NCBI GenBank assembly: GCA_002707145.1
Contig: PAMD01000011.1
Span: forward strand, 1 to 64,000
Origin: Flavobacteriales bacterium
GTDB lineage: Bacteria > Bacteroidota > Bacteroidia > Flavobacteriales > UBA7430
Direction: 5' to 3'
Length of the DNA: 64,000 nt
The position numbers and the translations under genes are program-made. The notes beneath the pieces were generated by a model, which searched no databases, was not told where the DNA came from, and saw nothing but the letters and a program-made list of their open reading frames with translations. How positions within the stretch are numbered: position 1 is the first letter of the stretch; each line of letters opens with the position of its first letter. Of the stretch, positions 17,566 through 26,722 are shown in pieces.

Positions 17566-20031
17566 CTAATAAAATCCTCCACCCATATCCTCGGCATCTG
17601 TACCTTGATAATTTCCGCGTCTAATATTTCTTCTCTTACTTTGTTCTCCAAACTTATAACTAAGTGTGAGACTCAAATATCTACTCAATCGTTTACTATA
17701 AAATGACTGGTCAAAAGACGATCCATAGGACTCAATTCCAAAAGCTCTTGTATTGAATAAATCACTTACCTTAATAGTCATCTTTCCCATTTCAGAAAAA
17801 ATAGGGTGGCTATAAGCTAAATCTGAACTAAACATGGTTAGCATTTTTCCTTGGCCTACATTTCTTCCCGGCATTCCCCAACCAGAATACTGGATCTTAT
17901 GACCATTATTTTGCCAACTGAAGTTAAAGTTACCACTCATTCCTATAACAGTAGGGTCAAAATCAGTCGAGAGATTAGTTGCATCTGTCTTTCTAAAATA
18001 AACATTACTGCTCAACATGAAATTAAATACTTTACTCACTTTTTTTGACCACACAAATTCCAAACCAATATCAAAGGAACCTTGAAAATTTAAATAAGTA
18101 ACAGTAGACACACTATTGGAGTCCACAGTAATGAAACGTCTTTGCAAATCGTGTACATCTTTTGCATAAATAGAGGTACTAATTGTATTTCCTTTATCAA
18201 ACTTTTGATAACCAAACTCAAATGAGTTCACAAATTCTGGTCGTAAATAAGGATTTCCCATTCTCAAATTAAAAGGGTCCGAATATTCAGGAAAAGGGTT
18301 TAAAGAATTAAAACGAGGACGATTTACTCGACGAGAATAATTTACTTGAATGGAAGAATTTTCATCCACAGAATAATTCAGATAAAGACTTGGATAGAGT
18401 TTGAAATAATCTAAAACATAGGAAGAATCAGTATTTTCTAAATAAGATTCTGAAGTGAACTCTTCAGCGCGTAAGCCCGCTTGAAATGACCAAAGACCAA
18501 AAGATTTAGCATAATTAACATATGCGGCATATACCTCATCTTCAAAAATAAAATGATTTTCTAAAGCTGAGTTATCTATATAAAGAGTGTCACCATTGTT
18601 GTACTGATCTTGATCAAAAGAACGTCTTCTTGCACTGAATCCCCACTCCCATTTACCATTATCATCTTGGCCAAATTCAAAATCTAATTTAGCTTGAAAT
18701 TGACTATCTTCTCTGTAGGTGGAAATTTGCTCAAAGCTAGGGTAGTTTGAGGACAGAAGCTCAAAACTATCCGCATTGAGAATAGTTTCTGTGAATAGAT
18801 TATTCTTCTCTCTGGTATTAAAAGATTGATTTATATTAAAATCTGCATGCAAGCCAGAGTCCCAATCTCTATCTGCATTAAAATCTATGTTCCAATTAGA
18901 CTGATAATTGCTAGAGTTTGTTAATCTATCATACTCATTCATAGTTAAAATACTGGTTTCATTATAATGAATAGTATCATAATTCAATCTATCAGAGGGC
19001 GAATATTTAGCATTCAAACTATATCCTGATTTATCGTTAGGTGTATAATCAATCCCCGCTTTGTATGTTTGGGATTTTCTACTATTCTCAGATCGACTAT
19101 CTTGGTATAAGTTAAAGGTATCTTCTAAAAAATATGTATGTTTTTCACTTTCCGAATCTCTTGTCCCATATCGATCCATTAAACTATAGGAGGCAGATAA
19201 ATTTAGTTTCTTAGTTCGTCTATTTAGGATTGTTGTAAAAGTATTATTGTTAGGATGACTAAGAGTCAGAGCTAAATTTCCATTAAGACCGATATCTTGA
19301 TTTTTCTTAAGTACAATATTTATAATTCCAGCCATCCCCTCTGGACTGAACTTTGCAGAAGGATTTGTTATCATTTCAACAGATTCAATCATGGATGAAG
19401 GGAGAGTTTCTAGAAGGTCTGATGCATTTAACATGGATGGTTTTCCATCTACATAAAGGCGGACTTGTTCAGATCCCCTCAGGCTTAAGTTCCCATCCAC
19501 ATCGACCTGAACTGAAGGAAGTTTTTGCATTAATTCAATAGCAGATTCACCAGTACTTGTCATGTCTTGATCAACATTAAATATTTTCCTATCGATTCCT
19601 TGAACAACCATGGCTTTTTCCTCTACCAATTCAACCTCTTGAAGTTCTTCTACAGATCTGTTAAGATAAAAGATACCCATGTCAATAGTCAGAGATGCCA
19701 TATTTGAGGGACTCTCTTTTCGATTTGGTAAGACATTTATCTCAGGAATAATTTTTGGAGAATAGCCAATATATTCAATTAAAAGCTTGTAAGAACCTAT
19801 TGGCACCTTCTCGATAGAAAAGGTGCCCTTCTCATCGCATATACCTCCCGTAATAGTACTGCTAGACTGAGTATTGATAAAACTTATGGTAGCAAAAGAC
19901 ATTCCTTGTCCAGTCAAAGAGTCTAAAACAGAACCAAAAACCAGGGCTTCTGGCTTTAAATTTATTGAAGAGGGAACCTGTGCATATAGAGCAAAAGGAA
20001 ACAACAAGATGTAGGCTATTAAAAGTCTCAT
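17566..20031 (-). CDS. Outer-membrane beta-barrel TonB-dependent receptor (OMP_b-brl_3 type)
   Basis: An 821-residue outer-membrane receptor. After the signal peptide (1-17) comes a carboxypeptidase-like domain (about 25-120, FGSVLDSLTGQGMSFATI). A plug follows with QKLPSVQVDVDGNLSLRGSEQVRLYVDGKPS, then a long barrel containing the MGNPYLRPEF motif typical of the OMP_b-brl_3 group. The tail after the barrel is basic and Gly-rich (RRNIRRGNYQGTDAED). The start is placed at the ATG at 20031, which opens the signal peptide; the frame continues to a TTG further up. It has its own promoter box, so it is separate from the next receptor gene. Substrate unknown. Confidence 0.88.
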   Translation of the reverse strand: MRLLIAYILLFPFALYAQVPSSINLKPEALVFGSVLDSLTGQGMSFATISFINTQSSSTITGGICDEKGTFSIEKVPIGSYKLLIEYIGYSPKIIPEINVLPNRKESPSNMASLTIDMGIFYLNRSVEELQEVELVEEKAMVVQGIDRKIFNVDQDMTSTGESAIELMQKLPSVQVDVDGNLSLRGSEQVRLYVDGKPSMLNASDLLETLPSSMIESVEMITNPSAKFSPEGMAGIINIVLKKNQDIGLNGNLALTLSHPNNNTFTTILNRRTKKLNLSASYSLMDRYGTRDSESEKHTYFLEDTFNLYQDSRSENSRKSQTYKAGIDYTPNDKSGYSLNAKYSPSDRLNYDTIHYNETSILTMNEYDRLTNSSNYQSNWNIDFNADRDWDSGLHADFNINQSFNTREKNNLFTETILNADSFELLSSNYPSFEQISTYREDSQFQAKLDFEFGQDDNGKWEWGFSARRRSFDQDQYNNGDTLYIDNSALENHFIFEDEVYAAYVNYAKSFGLWSFQAGLRAEEFTSESYLENTDSSYVLDYFKLYPSLYLNYSVDENSSIQVNYSRRVNRPRFNSLNPFPEYSDPFNLRMGNPYLRPEFVNSFEFGYQKFDKGNTISTSIYAKDVHDLQRRFITVDSNSVSTVTYLNFQGSFDIGLEFVWSKKVSKVFNFMLSSNVYFRKTDATNLSTDFDPTVIGMSGNFNFSWQNNGHKIQYSGWGMPGRNVGQGKMLTMFSSDLAYSHPIFSEMGKMTIKVSDLFNTRAFGIESYGSSFDQSFYSKRLSRYLSLTLSYKFGEQSKRRNIRRGNYQGTDAEDMGGGFY

Positions 20032-20045
20032 TAAATAATTTTCCA

Positions 20046-20053
20046 CAAAATTA
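20046..20053 (-). promoter_or_regulatory. -7 box of outer-membrane receptor promoter
   Basis: TAATTTTG on the minus strand, 14 bases before the receptor ATG at 20031. An ATTG about 17 bases further upstream (20074-20071) may be a weak -33 element. Confidence 0.4.
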
Positions 20054-20140
20054 ATAATTAAATGCTTTTTCAATGAATCTTTTAAACTAAATCAAGAATA
20101 AATTATTCATTCAGCGCGTTTATGGATACAAGCTTATCAC

Positions 20141-20148
20141 TATATTTG
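20141..20148 (+). promoter_or_regulatory. -7 box abutting ccmB start (leaderless)
   Basis: A perfect TATATTTG is followed by only CAAT before the ccmB ATG at 20153. Given the usual distance from box to start site, transcription would begin at or within the start codon. A weak TTTA at 20119-20122 is the only -33 candidate. Confidence 0.55.
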
Positions 20149-20152
20149 CAAT

Positions 20153-20809
20153 ATGCTTAGACTAGTAAAAGAATTAGTCATCAAAGACATTCGATTAAAT
20201 GGCCGCGAAAAATATGCTATTTATAGCATGATTCTCTACGTGCTGTGTACTAGTTATATTGCATTTCTATGCTTTGATGGAAGGATTGATGACCGTTCTT
20301 GGATTGCGCTATTTTGGATTATTGTTTTATTTACAGCTATGAATGCTAGTTTAAATAGCTTCAAAAGAGAATTAAATCAACAAGCCCTTTTTTATTACAC
20401 CTTGGTAAATCCACATGCAATTATACTTTCTAAAATACTCTACAACAGTGGATTACTGATACTATTAACTTTAAGTAGTTTTTTAATTTACAGCATCTTC
20501 TTAGGAAGTCCAGTATTGGCATTCCTACCCTTTTTGGGTTGTCTTATTCTGGGGAGCGCTGCGTTAGCTTCTATTCTTACATTAGTTGCCGCTATTGCCT
20601 CAAAAACCAATAATAGTGCAGGTCTAATGGCCGTTTTAAGTATGCCTTTACTTTTCCCATTGTTGTTAAACTTAATTAAAACTTCTCAGCTTTGTTTGAT
20701 AGAATCTAAATTCATATCTGTTGGAAACCAAATCTTGTTTCTAGCCCTATTAAATATTGTAAGCGTGTTACTCTCATACCTATTATTTCCCTACCTTTGG
20801 AGGGACTAA
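20153..20809 (+). CDS. ccmB: Heme exporter protein B, cytochrome c maturation
   Basis: A 218-residue membrane protein with six predicted helices, the permease of the CcmABC(D) complex that releases holo-CcmE. The N-terminus (LVKELVIKDIRLNGREKYAI) and the following helix LYVLCTSYIAF match CcmB, as does the conserved Asn-Ser-Phe-Arg stretch near 62-75 (NASLNSFKRELNQQALFYYTL). It is the first gene of ccmB-C-D-like-E-F. The ATPase gene ccmA is not in this window, so it must lie elsewhere. The start is fixed by the family N-terminus even though the promoter box leaves almost no leader. Confidence 0.9.
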   Translation: MLRLVKELVIKDIRLNGREKYAIYSMILYVLCTSYIAFLCFDGRIDDRSWIALFWIIVLFTAMNASLNSFKRELNQQALFYYTLVNPHAIILSKILYNSGLLILLTLSSFLIYSIFLGSPVLAFLPFLGCLILGSAALASILTLVAAIASKTNNSAGLMAVLSMPLLFPLLLNLIKTSQLCLIESKFISVGNQILFLALLNIVSVLLSYLLFPYLWRD

Positions 20810-20823
20810 AAGCTCAATTTCTT

Positions 20824-21486
20824 ATGCTATCATATTGGTGGAAAATCCTTGGAATCTTACTTGTTTTATACAGCATAATTGGCGGTTTCCTGATGCCCGT
20901 TCCCCACATGGAAATCCTCAATGAAACAATCCGTAATTTATACTTCCATGTGACCATGTGGTTTACTATGATTATACTAATGCTTTTATCATTGATTAAG
21001 AGCATGCAATTTCTCAATGGTTTTGATGCCAAAAAAGATTTAAAAGCTGAAGTCTATGCTTCTACTGGAATGTTTATCGGTTTACTTGGCTTGACTACAG
21101 GAATGATTTGGGCCCAATTTACATGGGGTACTTTCTGGGTTAATGATCCAAAATTAAATGGGACAGCCGTTACTATGCTAATTTATCTGGCATATTTCCT
21201 TCTTAGAAATAGTATCGAAAATGAAGATACCAAAGCAAGAGTATCTTCTATTTATAATATATTGGCATTTGTTATGATGATTGTTTTTATTGGTATTCTT
21301 CCCAGAATGACAGATAGCCTTCATCCAGGAAATGGTGGAAATCCCGCGTTTGGAAATTATGATCTAGATAGCAATATGCGCCTTGTTTTTTATCCCGCAG
21401 TACTAGGATGGATTCTTCTGGGAATATGGATTTCTCAATTGCGATTCCGAATCAAATCAATTGAAATCAACAACGAAAAATACTAA
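20824..21486 (+). CDS. ccmC: Cytochrome c biogenesis protein CcmC (CcsA family)
   Basis: A 220-residue membrane protein with six helices that loads heme onto CcmE. The tryptophan-rich WWD-type segment is WAQFTWGTFWVNDPKL (about residues 98-113), flanked by conserved histidines: H41 in RNLYFHVTMW and the later SLHPGN. The ATG at 20824 opens LSYWWKILGIL, the usual N-terminus; an in-frame TTG 27 bases earlier would overlap ccmB. It is 14 bases past ccmB and two bases before the next small gene. Confidence 0.92.
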   Translation: MLSYWWKILGILLVLYSIIGGFLMPVPHMEILNETIRNLYFHVTMWFTMIILMLLSLIKSMQFLNGFDAKKDLKAEVYASTGMFIGLLGLTTGMIWAQFTWGTFWVNDPKLNGTAVTMLIYLAYFLLRNSIENEDTKARVSSIYNILAFVMMIVFIGILPRMTDSLHPGNGGNPAFGNYDLDSNMRLVFYPAVLGWILLGIWISQLRFRIKSIEINNEKY

Positions 21487-21488
21487 TT

Positions 21489-21686
21489 ATGAAACTCTAT
21501 CTACCCAAGACACTTTTGTGTTTTTTCTTTTACAGCTCTGCTTTTTCTCAAGAAGTAGAAATGGCTGATATAATGCGTTCCAATGGAAAAATATATGTAG
21601 TTGTTGCTGTTTTATCTACTATTTTTATTGGTTTAATGATTTATTTATACCGGATGGATCAAAGAGTAAAAAATCTAGAGAAATAA
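21489..21686 (+). CDS. CcmD family small membrane protein
   Basis: A 65-residue protein with a signal-like first helix (1-20) and one transmembrane helix (about 34-54, VVVAVLSTIFIGLMIYLY) followed by a basic tail RMDQRVKNLEK. Position between ccmC and ccmE, and the helix plus charged-tail pattern, fit the CcmD-like proteins of Bacteroidota that hold CcmE in the CcmABC complex. Sequence similarity to proteobacterial CcmD is too low to judge by eye. It abuts ccmE with no spacer. Confidence 0.75.
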   Translation: MKLYLPKTLLCFFFYSSAFSQEVEMADIMRSNGKIYVVVAVLSTIFIGLMIYLYRMDQRVKNLEK

Positions 21687-22094
21687 ATGAAAAAAACTGA
21701 AATCGTTTTAATTCTCTTGGTTGCTGTCATTATTGGAATAATACTTTCACTAACCTTTAATGCAAGTACCTACGTCACTTTCATAGAAGCTGAAAAATTC
21801 ATGGGCGAGGAGTTTACAGTCATTGGAGAATTAAACAAAGAAAAAGAAATAATTTACGACCCTTATGAGAATCAGTTAACTTTCTTCGCCTTGGATTCTA
21901 TGTCAAATCAACGAAAGGTATTTTATTATGATGCAAAACCTCAAGACTTTGAGCGTTCAGAGAAAATTACCATGACTGGCTTCGCTTCATCTGATGGCTT
22001 TGTAGCACAGACAATTTTAATGAAGTGTCCATCAAAATATAATGAAGATCAACATCTTGTAGAAGAAGAAACTACTTACCTTACATATGATTGA
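21687..22094 (+). CDS. ccmE: Cytochrome c maturation protein CcmE, CxxxY type
   Basis: A 135-residue periplasmic heme chaperone anchored by an N-terminal helix (residues 4-24). The OB-fold-like beta domain follows. The heme-attachment site normally reads HxxxY, but here it is C114-P-S-K-Y118 (LMKCPSKYN), so cysteine replaces the covalent histidine. CxxxY forms of CcmE are known from archaea and some Deltaproteobacteria. It overlaps ccmF by eight bases. The gene itself looks intact, so the change is not decay. Confidence 0.9.
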   Translation: MKKTEIVLILLVAVIIGIILSLTFNASTYVTFIEAEKFMGEEFTVIGELNKEKEIIYDPYENQLTFFALDSMSNQRKVFYYDAKPQDFERSEKITMTGFASSDGFVAQTILMKCPSKYNEDQHLVEEETTYLTYD

Positions 22095-24510
22095 ATACAT
22101 TGGAGAACATACATTTGTGGGGCAATTAGGACTGGCTTTTATAAGCATTTCCTTTGCAGCTAGTTTACTGGCTTCTTATTCATTTTTTTTAGCCTCAAAA
22201 AACAAAGGTCTAGAAAGAGAATGGCTTCCCCTCGCTCGAGTCTCTTTCCTTGTTCACGGTTTATCCGTATTAGGAATAATTTCATGCATGTTTTTCATGA
22301 TTTATAATCATTATTTCGAATACCAATATGTCTGGGAACATTCTTCTCTCAGTCTGCCAATAGAATATATGGTCTCCTGTTTCTGGGAAGGTCAAGAGGG
22401 GAGTTTTTTGCTATGGATTTTCTGGAACATTTTTGCTGGGGCAGTTCTAATAAAAATATCCAAATCATGGGAAAGCCCCATAATGGCTATTATATCTGCT
22501 ATCCAAGTCTTCTTGAGTTCGATGATTTTAGGGATAGAAATTTTTGGAGTAAAACTTGGAACTAGTCCATTCATATTGGTTCGCCAATTAGAAGAAAATA
22601 TTAGTTTGCCCTGGACTCTGATGGCTAATTATTTGGAAATCGTGCCACAATTTATGGATGGAAGAGGATTAAACCCTCTGCTCCAGAACTATTGGATGGT
22701 TATCCATCCGCCGGTTCTCTTTCTTGGTTTTTCACTCACAATGATTCCATTTTGTTATGCTCTATCTGGATTATGGAAAAGGCAATACGGCTCATGGATC
22801 CGGGAAGCTTTACCCTGGACTTATGCTGCAATTATGGTTCTAGGAACTGGAATTCTGATGGGTGGAGCATGGGCATATGAATCATTGTCATTCGGCGGAT
22901 TTTGGGCATGGGATCCAGTAGAAAACTCTTCCTTAGTTCCATGGATTATTTTAATTTCTGCTGCACACCTAATGCTCATGTATCGAGCAAAAAAATCTTC
23001 TCTTCGCTCTACTTTTGTTGCTACTTTACTTGCTTTTATTCTAATCGTCTATTCTACATACCTGACTCGAAGTGGAGTCCTGGGAGACACCTCGGTACAT
23101 GCCTTCGCGGGAGGTCTGGATTACCAATTATTTGTCTTCTTAATGATCTTTTTGGTCTTGCCTTGGATTCTTTTCTTTAAAAGAATTAAGGAAATTCCAA
23201 AATCCAAGATAGAAGAAGATATTTCATCTAGGGAATTTTGGATGTTTATTGCTTCGATATTGTTATTTGTTTCGGCTTTTCAAATTACTTGGTTTACTTC
23301 ATTACCTGTAATAAATAAAGTCTTTGGCACTCAAATGGCTCCTCCACTAGATTCGATAGATCTTTATAATTCATGGCAGACTCCTCTGGCTATTTTAATA
23401 ATCTTTCTCATGGGAGGAGTCCAATTCCTTCGCTATGGAAAAACTGATCTAAAAAAATTCTTTACTCAAATTTCTTTTAGTTTGGTAAGTTCAGCCGCAC
23501 TTACATTTCTTGTATCGTATACTGTAAAAATGTCTCCTCCCCTATATCTCTTTTTACTTTGGGCTACCTTGTTTGCAGCGTTATCAAATTTGGACTATAT
23601 CAGAACCATCCTTAAAGGTAAATTAAAGGTTTCTGGTGCCTCAGTAGCACATTTAGGATTTGCCCTAGTTATTATGGGAGCCCTACTCAGTAATGCCAAC
23701 AAAAATATCATCTCGAAAAACAAAGAATTTATCGCACAAGACTTTCCGAGCAATGAAAATATTCTCCTAGAGAAAGGAGACACCACTGCAATGGGTAGCT
23801 ATTTTGTCTGTTACAATTCTGATACATTAATTGGTATTAATAAAACTTATGAGGTGGAGTATTTTAAACTTGAAGAAAACGGCACTTTTACTTATCAATT
23901 TACTCTCTTTCCATTTATTCAATTAAATGAAATTATGGGAAATGTTGCTGAGCCCTCTACAGAGCATTTTGCTCTTTTTGATGTATACACACATCTCACA
24001 TATGCCGATGTAGAAAAGCACAACGAAGAGGATCCCTATCATCATGAAAGTATTATTAATTTGAAGCAGGGAGATTCTGTAGTATATAGCAAACATTTCT
24101 TTTTTCTGGATAGTCTGATGGTCAATGCTAATACAAATATAAAAAGTGATAAAGCTTTAGATGTCATGCTAATTGCTAAAATAAAAATGCAAAATATGCA
24201 AGGTGATTTTATTTCAGGGGAAGCTATTTACGCAGTCAAGAATAACGTAGCACAATCATTTCCAGCTTTTTTGAATGATGGAGATTTGAAATATAAATTT
24301 CTTTTTAGCGAGGTAAATCCTGATGCTGGAAGTATTCAAATTAAGGCATATGAGCATATTGAAAATGACAAACCTTTTATTGTCATGAAAGCTATTATTT
24401 TCCCATACATTAATTTACTATGGATGGGAATGGTAATAATGGCTTTGGGAACAGGAATGGCAATGATTCAATTATTTAATCAACGAAAGAAATTTCTTGT
24501 TCTTGAATAG
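22087..24510 (+). CDS. ccmF: Cytochrome c heme lyase subunit CcmF (CcsA family)
   Basis: An 807-residue polytopic membrane protein that transfers heme from CcmE to apocytochromes. The GRGLNPLLQNYWMVIHPPVLF segment lies at 193-213 with its heme-ligand histidine H207. The WWD motif WAWDPVENSSLVPW is at 273-286. About 14-15 helices surround a C-terminal periplasmic region (about 540-770) before a final helix. No CcmH or CcmI gene follows, unlike the proteobacterial operon. It overlaps the DUF2520 gene by 14 bases. Confidence 0.94.
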   Translation: MIEYIGEHTFVGQLGLAFISISFAASLLASYSFFLASKNKGLEREWLPLARVSFLVHGLSVLGIISCMFFMIYNHYFEYQYVWEHSSLSLPIEYMVSCFWEGQEGSFLLWIFWNIFAGAVLIKISKSWESPIMAIISAIQVFLSSMILGIEIFGVKLGTSPFILVRQLEENISLPWTLMANYLEIVPQFMDGRGLNPLLQNYWMVIHPPVLFLGFSLTMIPFCYALSGLWKRQYGSWIREALPWTYAAIMVLGTGILMGGAWAYESLSFGGFWAWDPVENSSLVPWIILISAAHLMLMYRAKKSSLRSTFVATLLAFILIVYSTYLTRSGVLGDTSVHAFAGGLDYQLFVFLMIFLVLPWILFFKRIKEIPKSKIEEDISSREFWMFIASILLFVSAFQITWFTSLPVINKVFGTQMAPPLDSIDLYNSWQTPLAILIIFLMGGVQFLRYGKTDLKKFFTQISFSLVSSAALTFLVSYTVKMSPPLYLFLLWATLFAALSNLDYIRTILKGKLKVSGASVAHLGFALVIMGALLSNANKNIISKNKEFIAQDFPSNENILLEKGDTTAMGSYFVCYNSDTLIGINKTYEVEYFKLEENGTFTYQFTLFPFIQLNEIMGNVAEPSTEHFALFDVYTHLTYADVEKHNEEDPYHHESIINLKQGDSVVYSKHFFFLDSLMVNANTNIKSDKALDVMLIAKIKMQNMQGDFISGEAIYAVKNNVAQSFPAFLNDGDLKYKFLFSEVNPDAGSIQIKAYEHIENDKPFIVMKAIIFPYINLLWMGMVIMALGTGMAMIQLFNQRKKFLVLE

Positions 24511-25276
24511 CAATAGAATAAATATCGTCGTTTTGGGTGCCGGAAATCTAGCATGGCACTTATCAGAAGAGTTTCAAAAAAAAGGTCAAAATATTCTTCA
24601 AATATATAATCGCACTGAAAAAAAAGCAGAAGCTTTATCCAAAATACTACAATGTGATTTCACCTCTAAACTTGAAAACATAAATCGCAATGCTGATCTT
24701 TACATACTATGCATAAGCGACAAATCTATTGCCGAAATTGCCAATTCATTACCCATAGAAAACAATCTTGTTGTCCACACATCTGGTGCGGTCCACCAAG
24801 ATTTAATTCCCCAAGATCGGCGAGGAGTTTTTTACCCACTTCAAACTTTTTCTAAAGGCAAAGAAATTGATTTTAAGGGCATTCCTTTTTGTGTGGAGGC
24901 AAATCACGAAAATGACAAAAAAACTCTAATTAAACTTGCAAAGACTCTTAGTATTAGCGTACATGAAATAAGTTCTGAGCAAAGAAAAACTCTTCATCTA
25001 GCTGCGGTTTTTGCTAACAATTTTAGTAATTACATGTATTCTATCTCTGAAGAAATATTAAGTGTAGATAATATTTCTTTTGATATACTTAAACCTCTAA
25101 TTTTAGAGACGGCTAATAAAATTATTTACCATTCTCCAAAAGAATCTCAAACTGGTCCGGCAATCAGAGACGACCAAACAAGTATTGACACTCACCTGAA
25201 TGATTTGAATAATGGAAATTATTACGATATTTATAAAATGCTTACTGAAAAATTAAGAGCTGAAAATAAAAAATGA
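24497..25276 (+). CDS. Rossmann-like / DUF2520 domain protein
   Basis: A 259-residue cytoplasmic protein. Residues 8-25 form a dinucleotide-binding turn (INIVVLGAGNLAWHLSEEF) like NADP oxidoreductases related to F420-dependent or pyrroline carboxylate reductases. The C-terminal half is DUF2520, with the HLAAVFANNFSNYMY helix and GPAIRDDQTSI near the end. The substrate is unknown. No ATG precedes the Rossmann motif, so translation must start at a TTG (24497 or 24503) inside the end of ccmF. It overlaps the HAD phosphatase gene by four bases. Confidence 0.85.
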   Translation: MFLNSNRINIVVLGAGNLAWHLSEEFQKKGQNILQIYNRTEKKAEALSKILQCDFTSKLENINRNADLYILCISDKSIAEIANSLPIENNLVVHTSGAVHQDLIPQDRRGVFYPLQTFSKGKEIDFKGIPFCVEANHENDKKTLIKLAKTLSISVHEISSEQRKTLHLAAVFANNFSNYMYSISEEILSVDNISFDILKPLILETANKIIYHSPKESQTGPAIRDDQTSIDTHLNDLNNGNYYDIYKMLTEKLRAENKK

Positions 25277-25794
25277 ATTACAAAGTTAAACTCAAAAAAA
25301 TTAAAGCTTTTGTTTTTGATTGCGATGGAGTGTTGACCGACGGAAGTATTACACTTCTTCCGGGTGGAGAGCAGGTAAGAAAAATGAGTACTCGCGACGG
25401 ATATGCGATGCAGTTAGCCGTAAAGAAATCTTATATTGTAGCGCTTATTACTGGAGGAAATTCCTCATCAGTAAAAGATAGAATGAATAAGCTTGGTATT
25501 CACGATGTATACATGGCTTGTGCAGATAAAGTTATGGCTCTACAAGAACTTATTGACCTGTACGGTCTAGATCCTGATCATATTTTATATATGGGCGATG
25601 ACTTACCTGATTTCGATGTCTTGAAAAAAGTAGGACTTCCTACATGCCCTGATGATGCTGTTCAAGAAATAAAAAACATCTCGGAATATATCTCATACAA
25701 AAAAGGTGGGCAAGGGTGTGCGAGAGACGTTATTGAACAGACCTTAAAAATACAAGGTCATTGGCATAAGGAAAGCTCAATTAAATCTATATAA
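25273..25794 (+). CDS. kdsC: KdsC-type HAD phosphatase
   Basis: A 173-residue HAD-superfamily hydrolase of the C0 (capless) type, which acts as a tetramer. The nucleophile and acid are D16 and D18 (FDCDGVLTDG), the Ser/Thr motif is LITGG, and the distal acidic motif is MGDDLPDFDVL. These match 3-deoxy-D-manno-octulosonate 8-phosphate phosphatase, which supplies Kdo for lipopolysaccharide. N-acylneuraminate 9-phosphate phosphatases look similar. The N-terminus overlaps DUF2520, and kdsC in this order with DUF2520, ubiA and maf is common in Flavobacteriia. Confidence 0.85.
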   Translation: MNYKVKLKKIKAFVFDCDGVLTDGSITLLPGGEQVRKMSTRDGYAMQLAVKKSYIVALITGGNSSSVKDRMNKLGIHDVYMACADKVMALQELIDLYGLDPDHILYMGDDLPDFDVLKKVGLPTCPDDAVQEIKNISEYISYKKGGQGCARDVIEQTLKIQGHWHKESSIKSI

Positions 25795-25818
25795 ATTAGT
25801 CAGCTAAGTGTATAGATA

Positions 25819-26706
25819 ATGAAATATTTAAAACTTATCCGAATTGAAAACTTACTGGTCATGGCACTGATACAGTTCTTGATAAGATATAGTTTAATCA
25901 TCCCAGTTTATGGAAAATTTAATGTATTAGGGGATCTACAATTTAGCCTTCTTCTAGCTAGTATTCTAATGATTGCAGCTGGAGGCTACGTAATCAACGA
26001 TTATTTTGACATTCAAGTGGATACTGAAAATGAAAAAGCATTAGTGGGCAGAAGTATTTTAAGAAGGATAGCGCTATTGATTCATATGATTTTAACTACT
26101 TCGGGGGTCATATTAGGATTTATAATTGCATCAAATGTAGGATCAATCGGATTAGGTATCATTTTGGTCTTCTCGGCATACTTACTATGGGAATATAATT
26201 TAAGACTCCAAAAAAAAGGCATAGTAAGAAATTTAATTGTCGCACTATTATCTGCAATTTTTGTGGCGGCTATTCCCGCATTTGAAATATATCCCAAATA
26301 CCAAATTGAAGAAAGCCAATACACACTAATTCTAATATTTATATATGCATTCTTTGCATTTATTTGCAGTTTAATGCATGAAATCATCAAAGATTTTATT
26401 AGCATGGAAGCAGATAAAAAATTTAAAAAGCGCTCTTTACCTAATCAATGGGGCATTGAAAAAACAAAAGAGTTTGTCAAATGGCTCTCAATTACATCGA
26501 TTTGCGTTATCATATCAATTATCTTTTCAAAATTTAATACGCAGATACATGTGCTTATATATGCTTTTTCCCTGCTTATACTCCCCCTTTTTATTCTGAA
26601 TATTTTGATCTACAAAGCTAAAAAAGTGGAAGATTATACAAGAATATCAAAACTAAATAAATTTATTATTGGTGCTGGAATATCTAGTATTTACTTCTTT
26701 ATCTGA
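25819..26706 (+). CDS. UbiA-family prenyltransferase
   Basis: A 295-residue membrane protein with 8-9 helices. The first aspartate-rich motif is N60-D61-x2-D64-x3-D68 (INDYFDIQVDTENEK). The second lies in IKDFISMEADKKFKKRSLPNQWG. Both are intact, so it should transfer a polyprenyl group with magnesium. Bacteroidota copies in this location are often named geranylgeranylglycerol-phosphate geranylgeranyltransferase, but the acceptor cannot be read from the sequence; a quinone, heme or lipid acceptor is possible. It lies 24 bases after kdsC and 16 before maf. Confidence 0.85.
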   Translation: MKYLKLIRIENLLVMALIQFLIRYSLIIPVYGKFNVLGDLQFSLLLASILMIAAGGYVINDYFDIQVDTENEKALVGRSILRRIALLIHMILTTSGVILGFIIASNVGSIGLGIILVFSAYLLWEYNLRLQKKGIVRNLIVALLSAIFVAAIPAFEIYPKYQIEESQYTLILIFIYAFFAFICSLMHEIIKDFISMEADKKFKKRSLPNQWGIEKTKEFVKWLSITSICVIISIIFSKFNTQIHVLIYAFSLLILPLFILNILIYKAKKVEDYTRISKLNKFIIGAGISSIYFFI

Positions 26707-26722
26707 TTTATAGGACCTAATT

